Shown in pieces: positions 17,125-25,527 of a DNA stretch of 64,000 nucleotides (position 1 is its first letter; each line of letters starts with the position of its first letter). The notes under the pieces are model-generated. The model searched no databases. It was not told the origin of the DNA and worked only from the letters and a program-made list of their open reading frames with translations. The DNA is from an uncultured Bartonella sp. (GTDB taxonomy: Bacteria > Pseudomonadota > Alphaproteobacteria > Rhizobiales > Rhizobiaceae), in NCBI GenBank assembly GCA_946478665.1, contig CAMLCZ010000003.1:124001-188000 (forward strand). The letters run 5' to 3'. A program made the translations under genes and the position numbers.

Positions 17125-17811
17125 ATGATCGTAGTCGTAGACGAACGTAAGTTGGTGACGGATGGATATACCGCACTTTTTGCTCGCGAAGGTATTTCTG
17201 CCACTGGTTTGATGACCGAAGATTTTGACGAATGGGTGGAAACTGCACCTAAGACAGAAATGTCGGCAGTAGAAGCAATTCTTTTAGGCGAATGCAATAA
17301 TCGGATAGAACTTCCTAAGAAAATACATGAATATTGCAGTGCTCCTATCATTGCCGTTACTGAAAACAATTCGTTAGAGCAGACGTTACAACTGTTTCAA
17401 GCCGGCATTGATGATGTTTTACGTAAACCAATACATGTTCGCGAGATTTTAGCACGTGTTGCTGCAATACGTCGTCGTATGGGCGGTGGTATTCGTGAAG
17501 TTGATGCGGCTGTTGTTTTGGGGCCTATTAGTGTTTTTAATGACGGTCGTGATCCCAAGTTAAATGGCGATGATTTCGTATTGCCTCGCCGTGAACGCCG
17601 TATTTTGGAATATCTTGTCGCAAATCACGGTCGTCGTGTTAATAAAACACAGATCTTCAACGCCATTTATGGTGTGTTTGACGCTGAAGTTGAAGAGAAT
17701 GTCGTTGAAAGCCATATCAGCAAATTGCGTAAAAAATTAAAAGCAAAGCTTGGTTTTGATATTATCGATTCAAAGCGATTTCTTGGATATAGCCTTGTTG
17801 TTGCAGAATAA
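17125..17811 (+). CDS. ftcR: Flagellar two-component-like regulator FtcR
   Basis: FtcR is the OmpR-family master regulator of flagellar genes in Brucella and corresponds to Rem of Sinorhizobium. The 228-residue product from ATG 17125 ([19 protein letters not shown]) has a receiver-like domain (1-115) and a winged-helix DNA-binding domain (about 130-225; [38 protein letters not shown]). The start is chosen over an upstream in-frame ATG because it yields the family N-terminus. The site where receivers carry the phosphorylated Asp reads AILLGE with Gly at residue 55; Lys101 (LRKPI) is kept. It therefore probably acts without phosphorylation. It lies directly before the flgE block. Confidence 0.9.
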   Translation: MIVVVDERKLVTDGYTALFAREGISATGLMTEDFDEWVETAPKTEMSAVEAILLGECNNRIELPKKIHEYCSAPIIAVTENNSLEQTLQLFQAGIDDVLRKPIHVREILARVAAIRRRMGGGIREVDAAVVLGPISVFNDGRDPKLNGDDFVLPRRERRILEYLVANHGRRVNKTQIFNAIYGVFDAEVEENVVESHISKLRKKLKAKLGFDIIDSKRFLGYSLVVAE

Positions 17812-17973
17812 CTTATAATATTAGTCTGTTTTATTGATTAATACTTTGTGCGTTATTTTACTTAGCGATTTTTACATTGAAACAATTGGATTTCCTTTGA
17901 AGTCCAATGTGCCGCCAATGTGTCATATGGACTTTTTATATTTTTAAAAATTTCATTTTTAATTTTTTGAAAT

Positions 17974-18017
17974 ATCGCGCACGGTCGAAATAAGCCGGTA
18001 CGACAGCTTCGCGCAAG
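17974..18017 (+). promoter_or_regulatory. Candidate FtcR-type boxes upstream of flgE
   Basis: TTCGCGCAAG at 18008-18017 shares the 9-mer with the flgB and fliF regions. A partial copy, TCGCGCA, lies at 17975-17981, 34 bp upstream (about three helical turns). The pair sits in the 254-base gap between ftcR and flgE; the remainder of the gap is AT-rich and featureless. Confidence 0.4.
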
Positions 18018-18065
18018 GAAGGTTCCTTATGCTGCCAACATGGTTCTCGATGGAAGGAGATAACA

Positions 18066-19301
18066 ATGGGTATTTACGGCATGATGCGCACCGGTGTTGC
18101 GGGTATGAACGCACAGGCAAACCGGCTTACAGGCGTCGCTGATAACGTCGCCAACTCAAGCACAACCGGTTACAAGCGAACAGATACACAGTTTTCTAGC
18201 CTTGTTATGCCTTCAACACGAAATTCTTATCAATCTGGCGGCGTCACAACCCATGTTCGCCATGATATTTCAATGCCGGGTGCGGGTCGCGGTACAGGTC
18301 GTCCAGGAGATATAATGATCGACGGAAACGGATTTTTCCGTGTTCAGGACGCTGCTGGCGCTGAATATCTCACGCGTGCTGGTTCTTTCCAGCGTGATGG
18401 TGATGGATATTTGCAAAATGCCGCTGGGTTTTATCTCCTTGATGAAAATGGAAAGCGCATCGAAATTAAAGGTGGTGCAGGTGAGCTGATGCATGGCGAG
18501 CCGACAAGTTACGTCAATGTTAATTCTAATTTTAGAGCTGATGAGACAATTATTCAGCGTAATCCGGCAGCACCTGCCGCACCGGTAGAGTTTGACCCTA
18601 AAAATGCAAAGTCTTATAGCCAGAAAAAATCCGTGACAGTTTATGATACGCAGGGAGCCGCATTAAATCTCGACGTATTTTTTACAAAAATCGATAACAA
18701 TAAATGGGAAATGAATATCGGCTATACCGACTATTCGCAAAAACCGGCTGTATATAAGACAGAACAAATGCCTGATTTGCAATTCGATGTGGAAGGTAAG
18801 TTAGCTGCTGGTACAACGGACCCACAAATTACGCTTCCCGGTGTCAACGGTGGTAGTTTTACATTCAACATGAACCTTGTGGGAAATATCACACAACTTG
18901 GTTCCAATTATGCCTTTGAAATGACGCAAGACGGTTATGCACCAGGCTCTTATAAAGATTTCAGCTTTGGTACGAATGGCGAAGTTATGGTCAATTACAG
19001 TAACGGAAAATCCATTCAATATGGCGTTATTGGGCTTGCCACAGTGACATCACCAGATACGCTGACTACTATTAGCGGCACTGTATTTCAGGTTAATCCG
19101 GATTCTGGTGCACAATTATATGGACATCCAGGCGAGGGCACATTCGGCCAATTGCGTATTGGTACACTGGAAGAATCCAATGCTGATCTTGGTGATGAAT
19201 TGACCGATATGATTGAAGCACAACGCAATTATACCGCTAATTCAAAAGTCTTTCAAACCGGATCAGAGGTAATGGACGTTATCGTCAACTTGAAACGTTA
19301 A
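18066..19301 (+). CDS. flgE: Flagellar hook protein FlgE
   Basis: FlgE is the hook subunit. The 411 residues begin with GIYGMMRTGVAGMNAQANRL and NVANSSTTGYKRTDTQF, the rod/hook N-terminal helix and motif, and end with LEESNADLGDELTDMI and EAQRNYTANSKVFQTGSEV, the C-terminal coiled-coil partner. Between them is the beta-rich hook domain. Length is typical for alphaproteobacteria. GAAGGAGA lies just upstream of the ATG. Confidence 0.96.
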   Translation: MGIYGMMRTGVAGMNAQANRLTGVADNVANSSTTGYKRTDTQFSSLVMPSTRNSYQSGGVTTHVRHDISMPGAGRGTGRPGDIMIDGNGFFRVQDAAGAEYLTRAGSFQRDGDGYLQNAAGFYLLDENGKRIEIKGGAGELMHGEPTSYVNVNSNFRADETIIQRNPAAPAAPVEFDPKNAKSYSQKKSVTVYDTQGAALNLDVFFTKIDNNKWEMNIGYTDYSQKPAVYKTEQMPDLQFDVEGKLAAGTTDPQITLPGVNGGSFTFNMNLVGNITQLGSNYAFEMTQDGYAPGSYKDFSFGTNGEVMVNYSNGKSIQYGVIGLATVTSPDTLTTISGTVFQVNPDSGAQLYGHPGEGTFGQLRIGTLEESNADLGDELTDMIEAQRNYTANSKVFQTGSEVMDVIVNLKR

Positions 19302-19358
19302 GAATAGAGTTATCTGAAAGGGTATATGACGAAAATATAAAAACGAAAGAAGAATGAA

Positions 19359-20714
19359 ATGGCACTGGGTTCAGCACTTTCTACGGCGCGAAATTCGCTC
19401 AAGACATCGTCTGGGCAAATCAATGTCGTGTCCCAGAATATAGCGGGAGCGCGAGATCCAAACTACACACGGCGAACCACACATGTTCAATCTGGCCCTA
19501 ATGGGACGGTAAGTGCTACTGTTCGTCGTGATGATAATCCACAATTGTTGAATAATTATATTAGCAAGTCCAGTCAGGCCTATGCCGCATCTGCTGTATC
19601 CAATGGCGCTAATCGCTTATCGGGTATTTATAGCGCTAATGATTATTCAAATTCGCCATCACGGCTTCTTTCCGATTTTCAAAAATCGTTGCAGCTTTAT
19701 GCTAATGCACCGGGGCAGCGCTCTACGGGAGATGCCGCTGTCGATAAAGCCAAAAACCTTGTTGATAGCCTCAACAATGGTTCTAAGGAAATCGAAAAGC
19801 TTCGCAACGATGCTGATAGCGATATTAAAGATTCAGTTGACCACATCAATGACCTGTTAAAGCAGTTTCAAAAAGTGGATGAGACGATTGCAAATGAAAC
19901 GGCTTTAGGGCGTGATGCATTTGACTATATGGATCAACGTGACTCTATTCTTAAAGAGCTTTCGCAAGAAATTGGCATAACAACAGTCCAACATTCTGAT
20001 GGTACAACAACCATTTATGGTATGGATGGCAGCACGTTGTATGACAAAACGCCCCGTAAGATAACCTTTGAACCTTCTTCATCCTTGCCGGCTGGAAAAA
20101 CAGGTAATCAGGTTTTTATTGATGGTGTGCCACTTGGTCATTCGTCGTTTAGTGAACCATATGGTAGCGGTAACATCGGCGGTTTGTTGAAAGTGCGCGA
20201 TGAAATCGCGCCGCAATATCAAAAGCAACTTGACGAGATGGCAAGTGCTTTGGTCGATATGTTTGACGGCACACCTGCTTTATTTGAAAATGGTGGTGAC
20301 AACAGTGTTACAGGCATGGCAGGACGCATAAGCCTCAACCCCATTTTCGACAGTAAAACACCCGGCGGTGGCCCAGAACATTTTGGAAAAGACATACAAA
20401 AGCTGGTTGATAAGTTTGACCAATCACGGGTTTTCGGTTCCGACACGGGGTTAGAAGCCAATCAAAGCATTATGGGATTTGCAAAGCAGTCGCAATCGTG
20501 GATGGAGGGAACACGATCCACTGCGTTAAATTCTGCGCAATATCAGAGCACCATGTATAGTCGGGCTGCAGAAGCTTTATCGAATGATACTGGTGTAAAT
20601 ACTGATGACGAGATGGCGCTGATGCTTCAACTCGAACAATCATATTCTGCATCAGCGCGTGTGATAAGCACAGTCGGCAAGATGTTAGATGATCTTATGA
20701 ACGCGATCCATTAG
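19359..20714 (+). CDS. flgK: Flagellar hook-associated protein FlgK
   Basis: FlgK is the first hook-filament junction protein. The N-terminal SALSTARNSLKTSSGQINVV and VSQNIAGARDPNYTRRTTHV is the family signature, and the C-terminus (DDEMALMLQLEQSYSASARV, ISTVGKMLDDLMNAI) is the matching helix. The 451 residues are shorter than enteric FlgK (about 550), in keeping with rhizobial homologues that lack part of the exposed domain. flgL follows after 7 bases. Confidence 0.94.
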   Translation: MALGSALSTARNSLKTSSGQINVVSQNIAGARDPNYTRRTTHVQSGPNGTVSATVRRDDNPQLLNNYISKSSQAYAASAVSNGANRLSGIYSANDYSNSPSRLLSDFQKSLQLYANAPGQRSTGDAAVDKAKNLVDSLNNGSKEIEKLRNDADSDIKDSVDHINDLLKQFQKVDETIANETALGRDAFDYMDQRDSILKELSQEIGITTVQHSDGTTTIYGMDGSTLYDKTPRKITFEPSSSLPAGKTGNQVFIDGVPLGHSSFSEPYGSGNIGGLLKVRDEIAPQYQKQLDEMASALVDMFDGTPALFENGGDNSVTGMAGRISLNPIFDSKTPGGGPEHFGKDIQKLVDKFDQSRVFGSDTGLEANQSIMGFAKQSQSWMEGTRSTALNSAQYQSTMYSRAAEALSNDTGVNTDDEMALMLQLEQSYSASARVISTVGKMLDDLMNAIH

Positions 20715-20721
20715 GTGCGAA

Positions 20722-21813
20722 ATGAAAATCAATTCAGTCTCAACATATGTCATGGGCAATTTCCAACGGCCTATTATTGCGCAAGCGCAGGCAGATATTA
20801 CGGAAGCTAGTTACGAAGCAACAATGCAACGGGTGAGAGATCCAGGGTTGAAACTGGGGCGTCAAACTGGACGTTTTATCGACAATGAAAATCAGATTTC
20901 ATCATTGCAAGGTCTCAAAGACAGCAACAATTTGGCAGCGCAGCGCATGGCAACGGCACAGGCTGCAATGCAAAGTCTGGTAGCGGCAGGTGATAAGGAC
21001 AAACCCGGTGGAAGCCTTGTCCAATTCAATAATGCTCTCATGGGAGACTCTGTTTCGGCGACACCAAAAACAATGCAAACAGCGGCTCAGTCGGCATTGG
21101 ATTCGTTCGTTTCGGCACTCAATACCAGTTATAATGGCGAATATGTTTTTGGTGGTACAAATATCACGCAACCACCACTTGATTATTATAAAGCAGGTAG
21201 CAATACCGGCGGCAGCAAAGTGGTTCAGGATGCATTCCGCGATTATTTCGGTTTTAATGTTGATGATCCTCAGGTTGCGAATATTACAGACAGTCAAATG
21301 AAGGCCTTTATTGACGGTCCATTCAATCAACTGTTTGAAGAACCAAGTTGGAGTACAAATTTTTCACGGGCTACCGATGGTTCGGTGACGAACCGTATTT
21401 CGCAGACAGGCGAAACTGTTGATATTTCAACATCTGCCAATGAACAAGGTTTTCGCAATGCGATGAAAAACATGGTGCTCGTTGCCGAGTTCGGCGATAT
21501 AGGTCTTTCAAGCAAGGCTCAAGACGCTGTTAGTACAAGTGCGAGAGCATCGGTTGATAGCGCTTCAACTGGAAGTTCCATTAATCAGATCATTGTTACG
21601 GCATCAAATCTTGGTAATTCGCAAAACAGGGTTACCAATGCCAATAAACAGATTAATGCGCAGTTGAATGTGTTGAATATGACAAGAAATGATCTTATCG
21701 GCGCAGATCCAACGGAAGCAAGCAGTAAGATAATCCAGTTAGAAAATCTGCTTCAGATTTCCTACAATATGACGGCAAGAATTTCTAAGCTAAGTTTAAG
21801 TAATTACTTATAA
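20722..21813 (+). CDS. flgL: Flagellar hook-associated protein FlgL
   Basis: FlgL is the second hook-filament junction protein, structurally related to flagellin. The 363 residues contain an N-terminal helix with QAQADITEASYEATMQRVRD and LKLGRQTGRFIDNENQISSL, the conserved SYNGEYVFGGTN near residue 135, and the C-terminal helix EASSKIIQLENLLQISYNMT ending ARISKLSLSNYL. Position and order after flgK are standard for the group. Confidence 0.93.
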   Translation: MKINSVSTYVMGNFQRPIIAQAQADITEASYEATMQRVRDPGLKLGRQTGRFIDNENQISSLQGLKDSNNLAAQRMATAQAAMQSLVAAGDKDKPGGSLVQFNNALMGDSVSATPKTMQTAAQSALDSFVSALNTSYNGEYVFGGTNITQPPLDYYKAGSNTGGSKVVQDAFRDYFGFNVDDPQVANITDSQMKAFIDGPFNQLFEEPSWSTNFSRATDGSVTNRISQTGETVDISTSANEQGFRNAMKNMVLVAEFGDIGLSSKAQDAVSTSARASVDSASTGSSINQIIVTASNLGNSQNRVTNANKQINAQLNVLNMTRNDLIGADPTEASSKIIQLENLLQISYNMTARISKLSLSNYL

Positions 21814-21865
21814 AATTCTATTATTTTAATGCATTTAGGTTGAATTCAAAAATCGGGGACTATGT

Positions 21866-22234
21866 ATGTATCAGATGCGGTACGAAGATGTGATGGAAGA
21901 GGATCAAATGGGCGCGCGCGAGCGTGAAAGTATCCTTTTTGATCGCTGCATAAAACTTTTGAGAGCTGCACAATCGGCCGGTGTTAATACGCGAGAGGCA
22001 TCCGATGCGATCGCATTTACGCGCAAGTTATGGATTATTTTGATTGAGGATCTTGGGCTGGCTGAAAATGCTTTGCCAACAGAGCTTAAGGCATCTTTGA
22101 TTTCTATCGGTTTCTTTATTTTAAAAGAAATCCAGAGATTGGAGAACGGGGAAACAGCGGATTTTGATGCATTGGTGGAAATATCAGAATCCATAAGGGA
22201 TGGTCTTTCTACAAACCCGGAGAAAAGGGAATGA
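21866..22234 (+). CDS. flaF: Flagellin biosynthesis regulator FlaF
   Basis: FlaF is a small cytoplasmic protein needed for flagellin production in Caulobacter and Brucella, acting opposite FlbT. The 122 residues show the family pattern: REREsILFDRCIKLL-type helix near residue 20, TREASDAIAFTRKLWIILIE (about 48-67) and LPTELKASLISIGFFILKEI (about 75-95). It overlaps flbT by 4 bases (ATGA), so the two are made together. Confidence 0.92.
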   Translation: MYQMRYEDVMEEDQMGARERESILFDRCIKLLRAAQSAGVNTREASDAIAFTRKLWIILIEDLGLAENALPTELKASLISIGFFILKEIQRLENGETADFDALVEISESIRDGLSTNPEKRE

Positions 22235-22659
22235 CTAATAAATCTATGCATTTAACATTGCGTCCAAATGAGAAAATCTACCTCAATGGAGCTGTGTTGC
22301 GTACAGACCGTAAAGTGACATTGGAACTTATGAATGACGCGACATTCCTTATGGAAGCGCATGTGATGCAGGCGGAAGATACAAATACACCACTCAAACA
22401 ATTATATTTTGCAGCACAAGTTATGCTGATCGACCCTGATACAGCCGACAAAACTTTGACCATATTTGTCGAAATGTTGGGCAAACTTCTTCGTACCTTT
22501 ACAGATCCGGTTATTATTTCTGGTTTGCGTGATTGCATTGGCTTGACTGAACAAGAAAAGATTTTTGACGTTTTAAAAGTTATTCGCGGACTGTTTGACC
22601 GTGAAGCGGAAATCATGGGTAAAAAACCAATCGCTGCTTCTGCTGACATGAAACACTAG
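22231..22659 (+). CDS. flbT: Flagellin mRNA regulator FlbT
   Basis: In Caulobacter FlbT binds the 5' leader of flagellin mRNA and promotes its decay until the hook is finished; in Brucella it can act positively. The 142 residues carry the family landmarks: LTLRPNEKIYLNGAVLRTDR, LYFAAQVMLIDPDTADKTL and LRDCIGLTEQEKIFDVLKVI. The structured flagellin leader at 7619-7664 is its likely target in this genome (inference). Confidence 0.93.
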   Translation: MTNKSMHLTLRPNEKIYLNGAVLRTDRKVTLELMNDATFLMEAHVMQAEDTNTPLKQLYFAAQVMLIDPDTADKTLTIFVEMLGKLLRTFTDPVIISGLRDCIGLTEQEKIFDVLKVIRGLFDREAEIMGKKPIAASADMKH

Positions 22660-22677
22660 TCTCAAGGAGACAGGTTG

Positions 22678-23241
22678 ATGAACATCAACGCATTAACAAA
22701 TACATCGAACCTTACCAGAACCGCTACAAATACACCTTCGCAGAGCAATTTTGCGAAAGACAACACGAATAGCGATGTTTCAGATACAAAGGCAAGCAGC
22801 ACAACCAGCAATACGGGGAATAGTGGCCTTGGGGCTGCAACCAAAGCCGCCAACGGCGTGCCCAACGCTGATTATGACACTTTTATCAAATTGCTTGTCG
22901 CCCAGATGAAAAATCAGGATCCGACCAAGCCGATGGATTCAACGGAATTTGTCTCACAATTGGCTAGTTTTTCAGCCGTTGAACAGGCAATGCAAACCAA
23001 TACAAAGCTTGAAAACACAAATGCCAAACTTGATGATATTTTGATAAATGGCCCAATTTCGCAGGCAGAAGGTTATGTCGGCAAATACATCAAATTTGAT
23101 GATGGAAAAGGCAATGTAGTAGAAGGAACTGTTCAATCTGTAACAATTTACAGTGACGGGCTTACTGCAAAACTTGATAACGGAAAAGACGTAATTATCG
23201 GCCCTGGTATTACGGTTTCAAACAATAAACCGGAGGCTTAA
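22678..23241 (+). CDS. flgD: Flagellar hook-cap / hook assembly protein FlgD
   Basis: FlgD is the scaffold cap on which the hook polymerises. The 187 residues start with a Ser/Thr/Asn-rich region, then the conserved core DYDTFIKLLVAQMKNQDPTK followed by PMDSTEFVSQLASFSAVEQA (about residues 62-105), and end with a short beta-rich domain (EGYVGKYIKFDDGKGNVVEG). Short FlgD without the Ig-like insertion is normal in Rhizobiales. ATG 22678 has AAGGAGA 7 bases upstream; the TTG three bases earlier is too close to it. Confidence 0.93.
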   Translation: MNINALTNTSNLTRTATNTPSQSNFAKDNTNSDVSDTKASSTTSNTGNSGLGAATKAANGVPNADYDTFIKLLVAQMKNQDPTKPMDSTEFVSQLASFSAVEQAMQTNTKLENTNAKLDDILINGPISQAEGYVGKYIKFDDGKGNVVEGTVQSVTIYSDGLTAKLDNGKDVIIGPGITVSNNKPEA

Positions 23242-23253
23242 AGGTTTATTCAA

Positions 23254-23520
23254 ATGAATGAGGCCGACGCCATAGATATGGTAACATCAGCAATCTGGAC
23301 AGTGCTTATTGCAAGTGGTCCAGCGGTTGCAGCAGCTATGGCGATCGGTATTTTTATTGCGCTATTTCAAGCTTTGACACAAATTCAGGAAATGACTTTA
23401 ACATTCATTCCTAAGATCGTTATCATATTTGTGGTGCTTGCATTGACCGCCCCTTTTGTTGGGGGGCAAATTTACTCTTTCACCCAGCTTGTTTATGGGC
23501 GCATAGAATCTGGTTTCTAA
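23254..23520 (+). CDS. fliQ: Flagellar export gate protein FliQ
   Basis: FliQ is a small two-helix subunit of the type III export gate. The 88 residues have two membrane helices (about residues 14-38 and 50-75) with GPAVAAAMAIGIFIALFQAL, TQIQEMTLTFIPKIVI and a C-terminal amphipathic tail, all typical. It ends this flagellar block. Relatives carry flhA and fliR directly after fliQ; here a minus-strand gene of unknown function follows, so those two export genes must lie elsewhere in the genome. Confidence 0.95.
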   Translation: MNEADAIDMVTSAIWTVLIASGPAVAAAMAIGIFIALFQALTQIQEMTLTFIPKIVIIFVVLALTAPFVGGQIYSFTQLVYGRIESGF

Positions 23521-23652
23521 AACCTATTTTGCTGCTAGAAAAGTTTTAGAAGCAAACTTTGATACCTCTAATTTCTAACAATTTTTCATCGTTGATAAGG
23601 TTGAATATAACCCGTTGTGATGCCCTTATTGGCCGTTATTGTTTGGTTATTT

Positions 23653-24300
23653 TTATATTTTCTTAGTCACAGCCACTAGTTTATCTGATGGAGAAATAGT
23701 TGGCTCAATAACAGCTTGCTTCTGTTCCTCAACCGATTGAGCGGTTTGATTTTCAGAAAACCGTTGAGGTTCGGCGTGAGACGCAGAACTTTTTTCATGC
23801 CCTGTTAATTCGGAATTCTTGAAAAGAGTGTTCAATGGATAATGATCTTCCAAATCCTCATTGATCTGTGACAAGCCGTCTTTATTGTCCGAGCCCTGGT
23901 GCTTATCATTAAGGCCAATCTGTTTATTGTCATTGTCTTCTGAAGTTCTGGGTTCAACATTAGTAGCTTGCTCAACCGAGTTAATTTGTTTTGACGATAG
24001 AGAACCACTGTCTGTTATATCTGTGTTGCCTACTGCAAACAGCTCTTGCGTCTCGGAGCGTTTTTGCTCGAGATTTTTCTCTGTTGCCACTTCTTGGATT
24101 GCTGCCTGTTGCTCTTTAATAAGCTCGGTTATACGCGCCATTATCTCTGACACATTTGCCGAAAGCGGATAGTGCGGTGTTGGTTCTATAATAGGAATTT
24201 GTTCAACAACAGTGTTGTTTGAAGAAACTTTATTTTGTGGCACAGTTGCACGTGCCGCTGTTATCGAACGCGCACCAGATGATGCATCAACCGGTTGCAT
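23653..24300 (-). CDS. Hypothetical low-complexity protein
   Basis: The 215 residues are hydrophilic, rich in Glu, Gln, Ser and Asn, with no signal peptide, membrane segment or cysteine. A probable coiled coil (ITELIKEQQAAIQEVATEKN, about residues 56-75) is preceded by a Pro/Ile-rich stretch (EQIPIIEPTPHYPLSANVSE). The remainder looks disordered. It is convergent to the fliQ block and occupies the place where flhA would be expected. I recognise no family; a flagellar role is possible only by proximity. Confidence 0.6.
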   Translation of the reverse strand: MQPVDASSGARSITAARATVPQNKVSSNNTVVEQIPIIEPTPHYPLSANVSEIMARITELIKEQQAAIQEVATEKNLEQKRSETQELFAVGNTDITDSGSLSSKQINSVEQATNVEPRTSEDNDNKQIGLNDKHQGSDNKDGLSQINEDLEDHYPLNTLFKNSELTGHEKSSASHAEPQRFSENQTAQSVEEQKQAVIEPTISPSDKLVAVTKKI

Positions 24301-24613
24301 AGTTGTTCTCCGAAACAGACAACAAGTCTAATCATCATGATTGTTCTTGTTATGATGATAAGCTCTTCATAAGCCTATATATTATTATAACGCTGCAATA
24401 TCTTGAAATCAAGAAATGTAAACAAAGTTGCACTTGGGGTTTACTGTTAAATGGAAGAATAAAGCGTTAGGGAAACAATATAATCCTCCGATAGGCTTTA
24501 GCCATTCACTTGAAAAAAATTCAAAATAAGAATTTTCCAAACTATATTTTGATAGTATAAACGTGAAGCAATACAGCCATGATACGTTGAATGAAGCAAT
24601 ATGTGATAAAATC
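24301..24613. other. Divergent AT-rich intergenic region
   Basis: 313 bases between the minus-strand low-complexity gene and the plus-strand repeat gene. No convincing gene is seen; it probably holds both promoters, none of which stands out clearly. Confidence 0.35.
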
Positions 24614-25051
24614 ATGAAAATATTTTTATGGGCAGTTTTCTTTGTTTTAGCATTGTCAAACTATGCATCTTCATCTGGTAGTTGTTATAATATATCGAAT
24701 TCTGATGAACGGGCATATTGCTTGGCAGAGCAGGGTAGAGGCAGCTGTTATGCTATTAACTCATCAGATTTACGTGCGAGTTGCAATGCAGCAAAAAATA
24801 GGGGCAGTTGTTATAATATATCGAATTCTGATGAACGGGCATATTGCTTGGCAAAGCAGGGCAAAGGCAGCTGTTATGCTATTAGCTCGTCAGATTTACG
24901 GGCGCGTTGCAATGCATTACAAAATAAAGGCAGTTGTTATAATATATCGAATTCCGATGAACGGGCTTATTGCTTGGCACAACAGGGCAAAGGCAGCTGT
25001 TATCAAATCCACGCATCAGATTTACGTGCGCGGTGTCTTTCTCAAAAATAA
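24614..25051 (+). CDS. Secreted cysteine-rich tandem-repeat protein
   Basis: The start ATG 24614 gives a 21-residue signal-like N-terminus (MKIFLWAVFFVLALSNYASS) followed at once by six 21-residue repeats. Odd repeats read GSCYNISNSDERAYCLA.QG and even repeats read GSCY.I.SSDLRA.C with small changes, so the larger unit is 42 residues. Each 21-mer has two cysteines 12 residues apart and an Asp-Glu/Leu-Arg pair between them. All 12 cysteines of the mature protein fall in this register, suggesting one disulfide per repeat. An upstream in-frame ATG (24563) would spoil the signal peptide. Similar CY..[DN]SD.RA.C repeats occur in uncharacterised bacterial proteins (recollection). Function unknown. 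Confidence 0.8.
   Translation: MKIFLWAVFFVLALSNYASSSGSCYNISNSDERAYCLAEQGRGSCYAINSSDLRASCNAAKNRGSCYNISNSDERAYCLAKQGKGSCYAISSSDLRARCNALQNKGSCYNISNSDERAYCLAQQGKGSCYQIHASDLRARCLSQK
24677..25048 (+). repeat. Three coding tandem repeats of 126 bp
   Basis: Units at 24677-24802, 24803-24928 and 24929-25048 (the last 6 bases short) are nearly identical at the DNA level, with the changes concentrated at a few positions. They encode the 42-residue protein repeats, so copy number could change by slippage or recombination. Confidence 0.85.
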
Positions 25052-25278
25052 CGGCCTTGTTCATAAAACGTCCTAAGACAAAATATTTATCGAGAAGGTT
25101 GAAACGCTGCAATCACCGTATTGCAAGACAATTGACACAATGCTTGTTTAATACATCACCCAATATTACACGTTAATATGAGATTATACGTTGATTTGAA
25201 CCAATGTTGATACGGTCAAGCGCCTGCAGCATATTCTCTATCAGTTTCCTCTGTTTAAAACAGGTAAATTAAAGCAAT

Positions 25279-25527
25279 TTAAGCCTGTTCGTCATTGTCT
25301 GGTTCGCTGGGGAAGAGGTTTTCTTCCACAACATCACTGTCTTCATTGCTTAGTGGATTTTCAATATCTTCAAGTCGTTTGTTGCGTTGTCTGCGCGGTG
25401 CTCCGGCATCGCTTACACTATCAAGTATATCGACGGTATCTACAGGGCCACCATTAGCGTCATCTTTTTCGTCGATGGCTTCAACATCAATGACTTTGAT
25501 ATTTTTGTGTTTTTGGTCTTCTGCCAT
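25279..25527 (-). CDS. Small acidic hypothetical protein
   Basis: An 82-residue hydrophilic protein with an Asp/Glu-rich composition, a basic patch (APRRQRNKRLEDIE, about residues 44-57) and no signal peptide, cysteine or membrane segment. I take ATG at 25527 because GGAG lies 7 bases upstream; an in-frame ATG at 25539 is the alternative and has a weaker site. It lies alone between the repeat protein and the paralogue cluster, on the opposite strand. No family is recognised. Confidence 0.55.
   Translation of the reverse strand: MAEDQKHKNIKVIDVEAIDEKDDANGGPVDTVDILDSVSDAGAPRRQRNKRLEDIENPLSNEDSDVVEENLFPSEPDNDEQA

Noticed and set aside
24677-25048. Regular DNA repeats resembling an array
   Set aside because: The repeats are 126 bp, directly adjacent without unique spacers, and stay in one reading frame with a signal peptide; this is a coding tandem repeat, not CRISPR.
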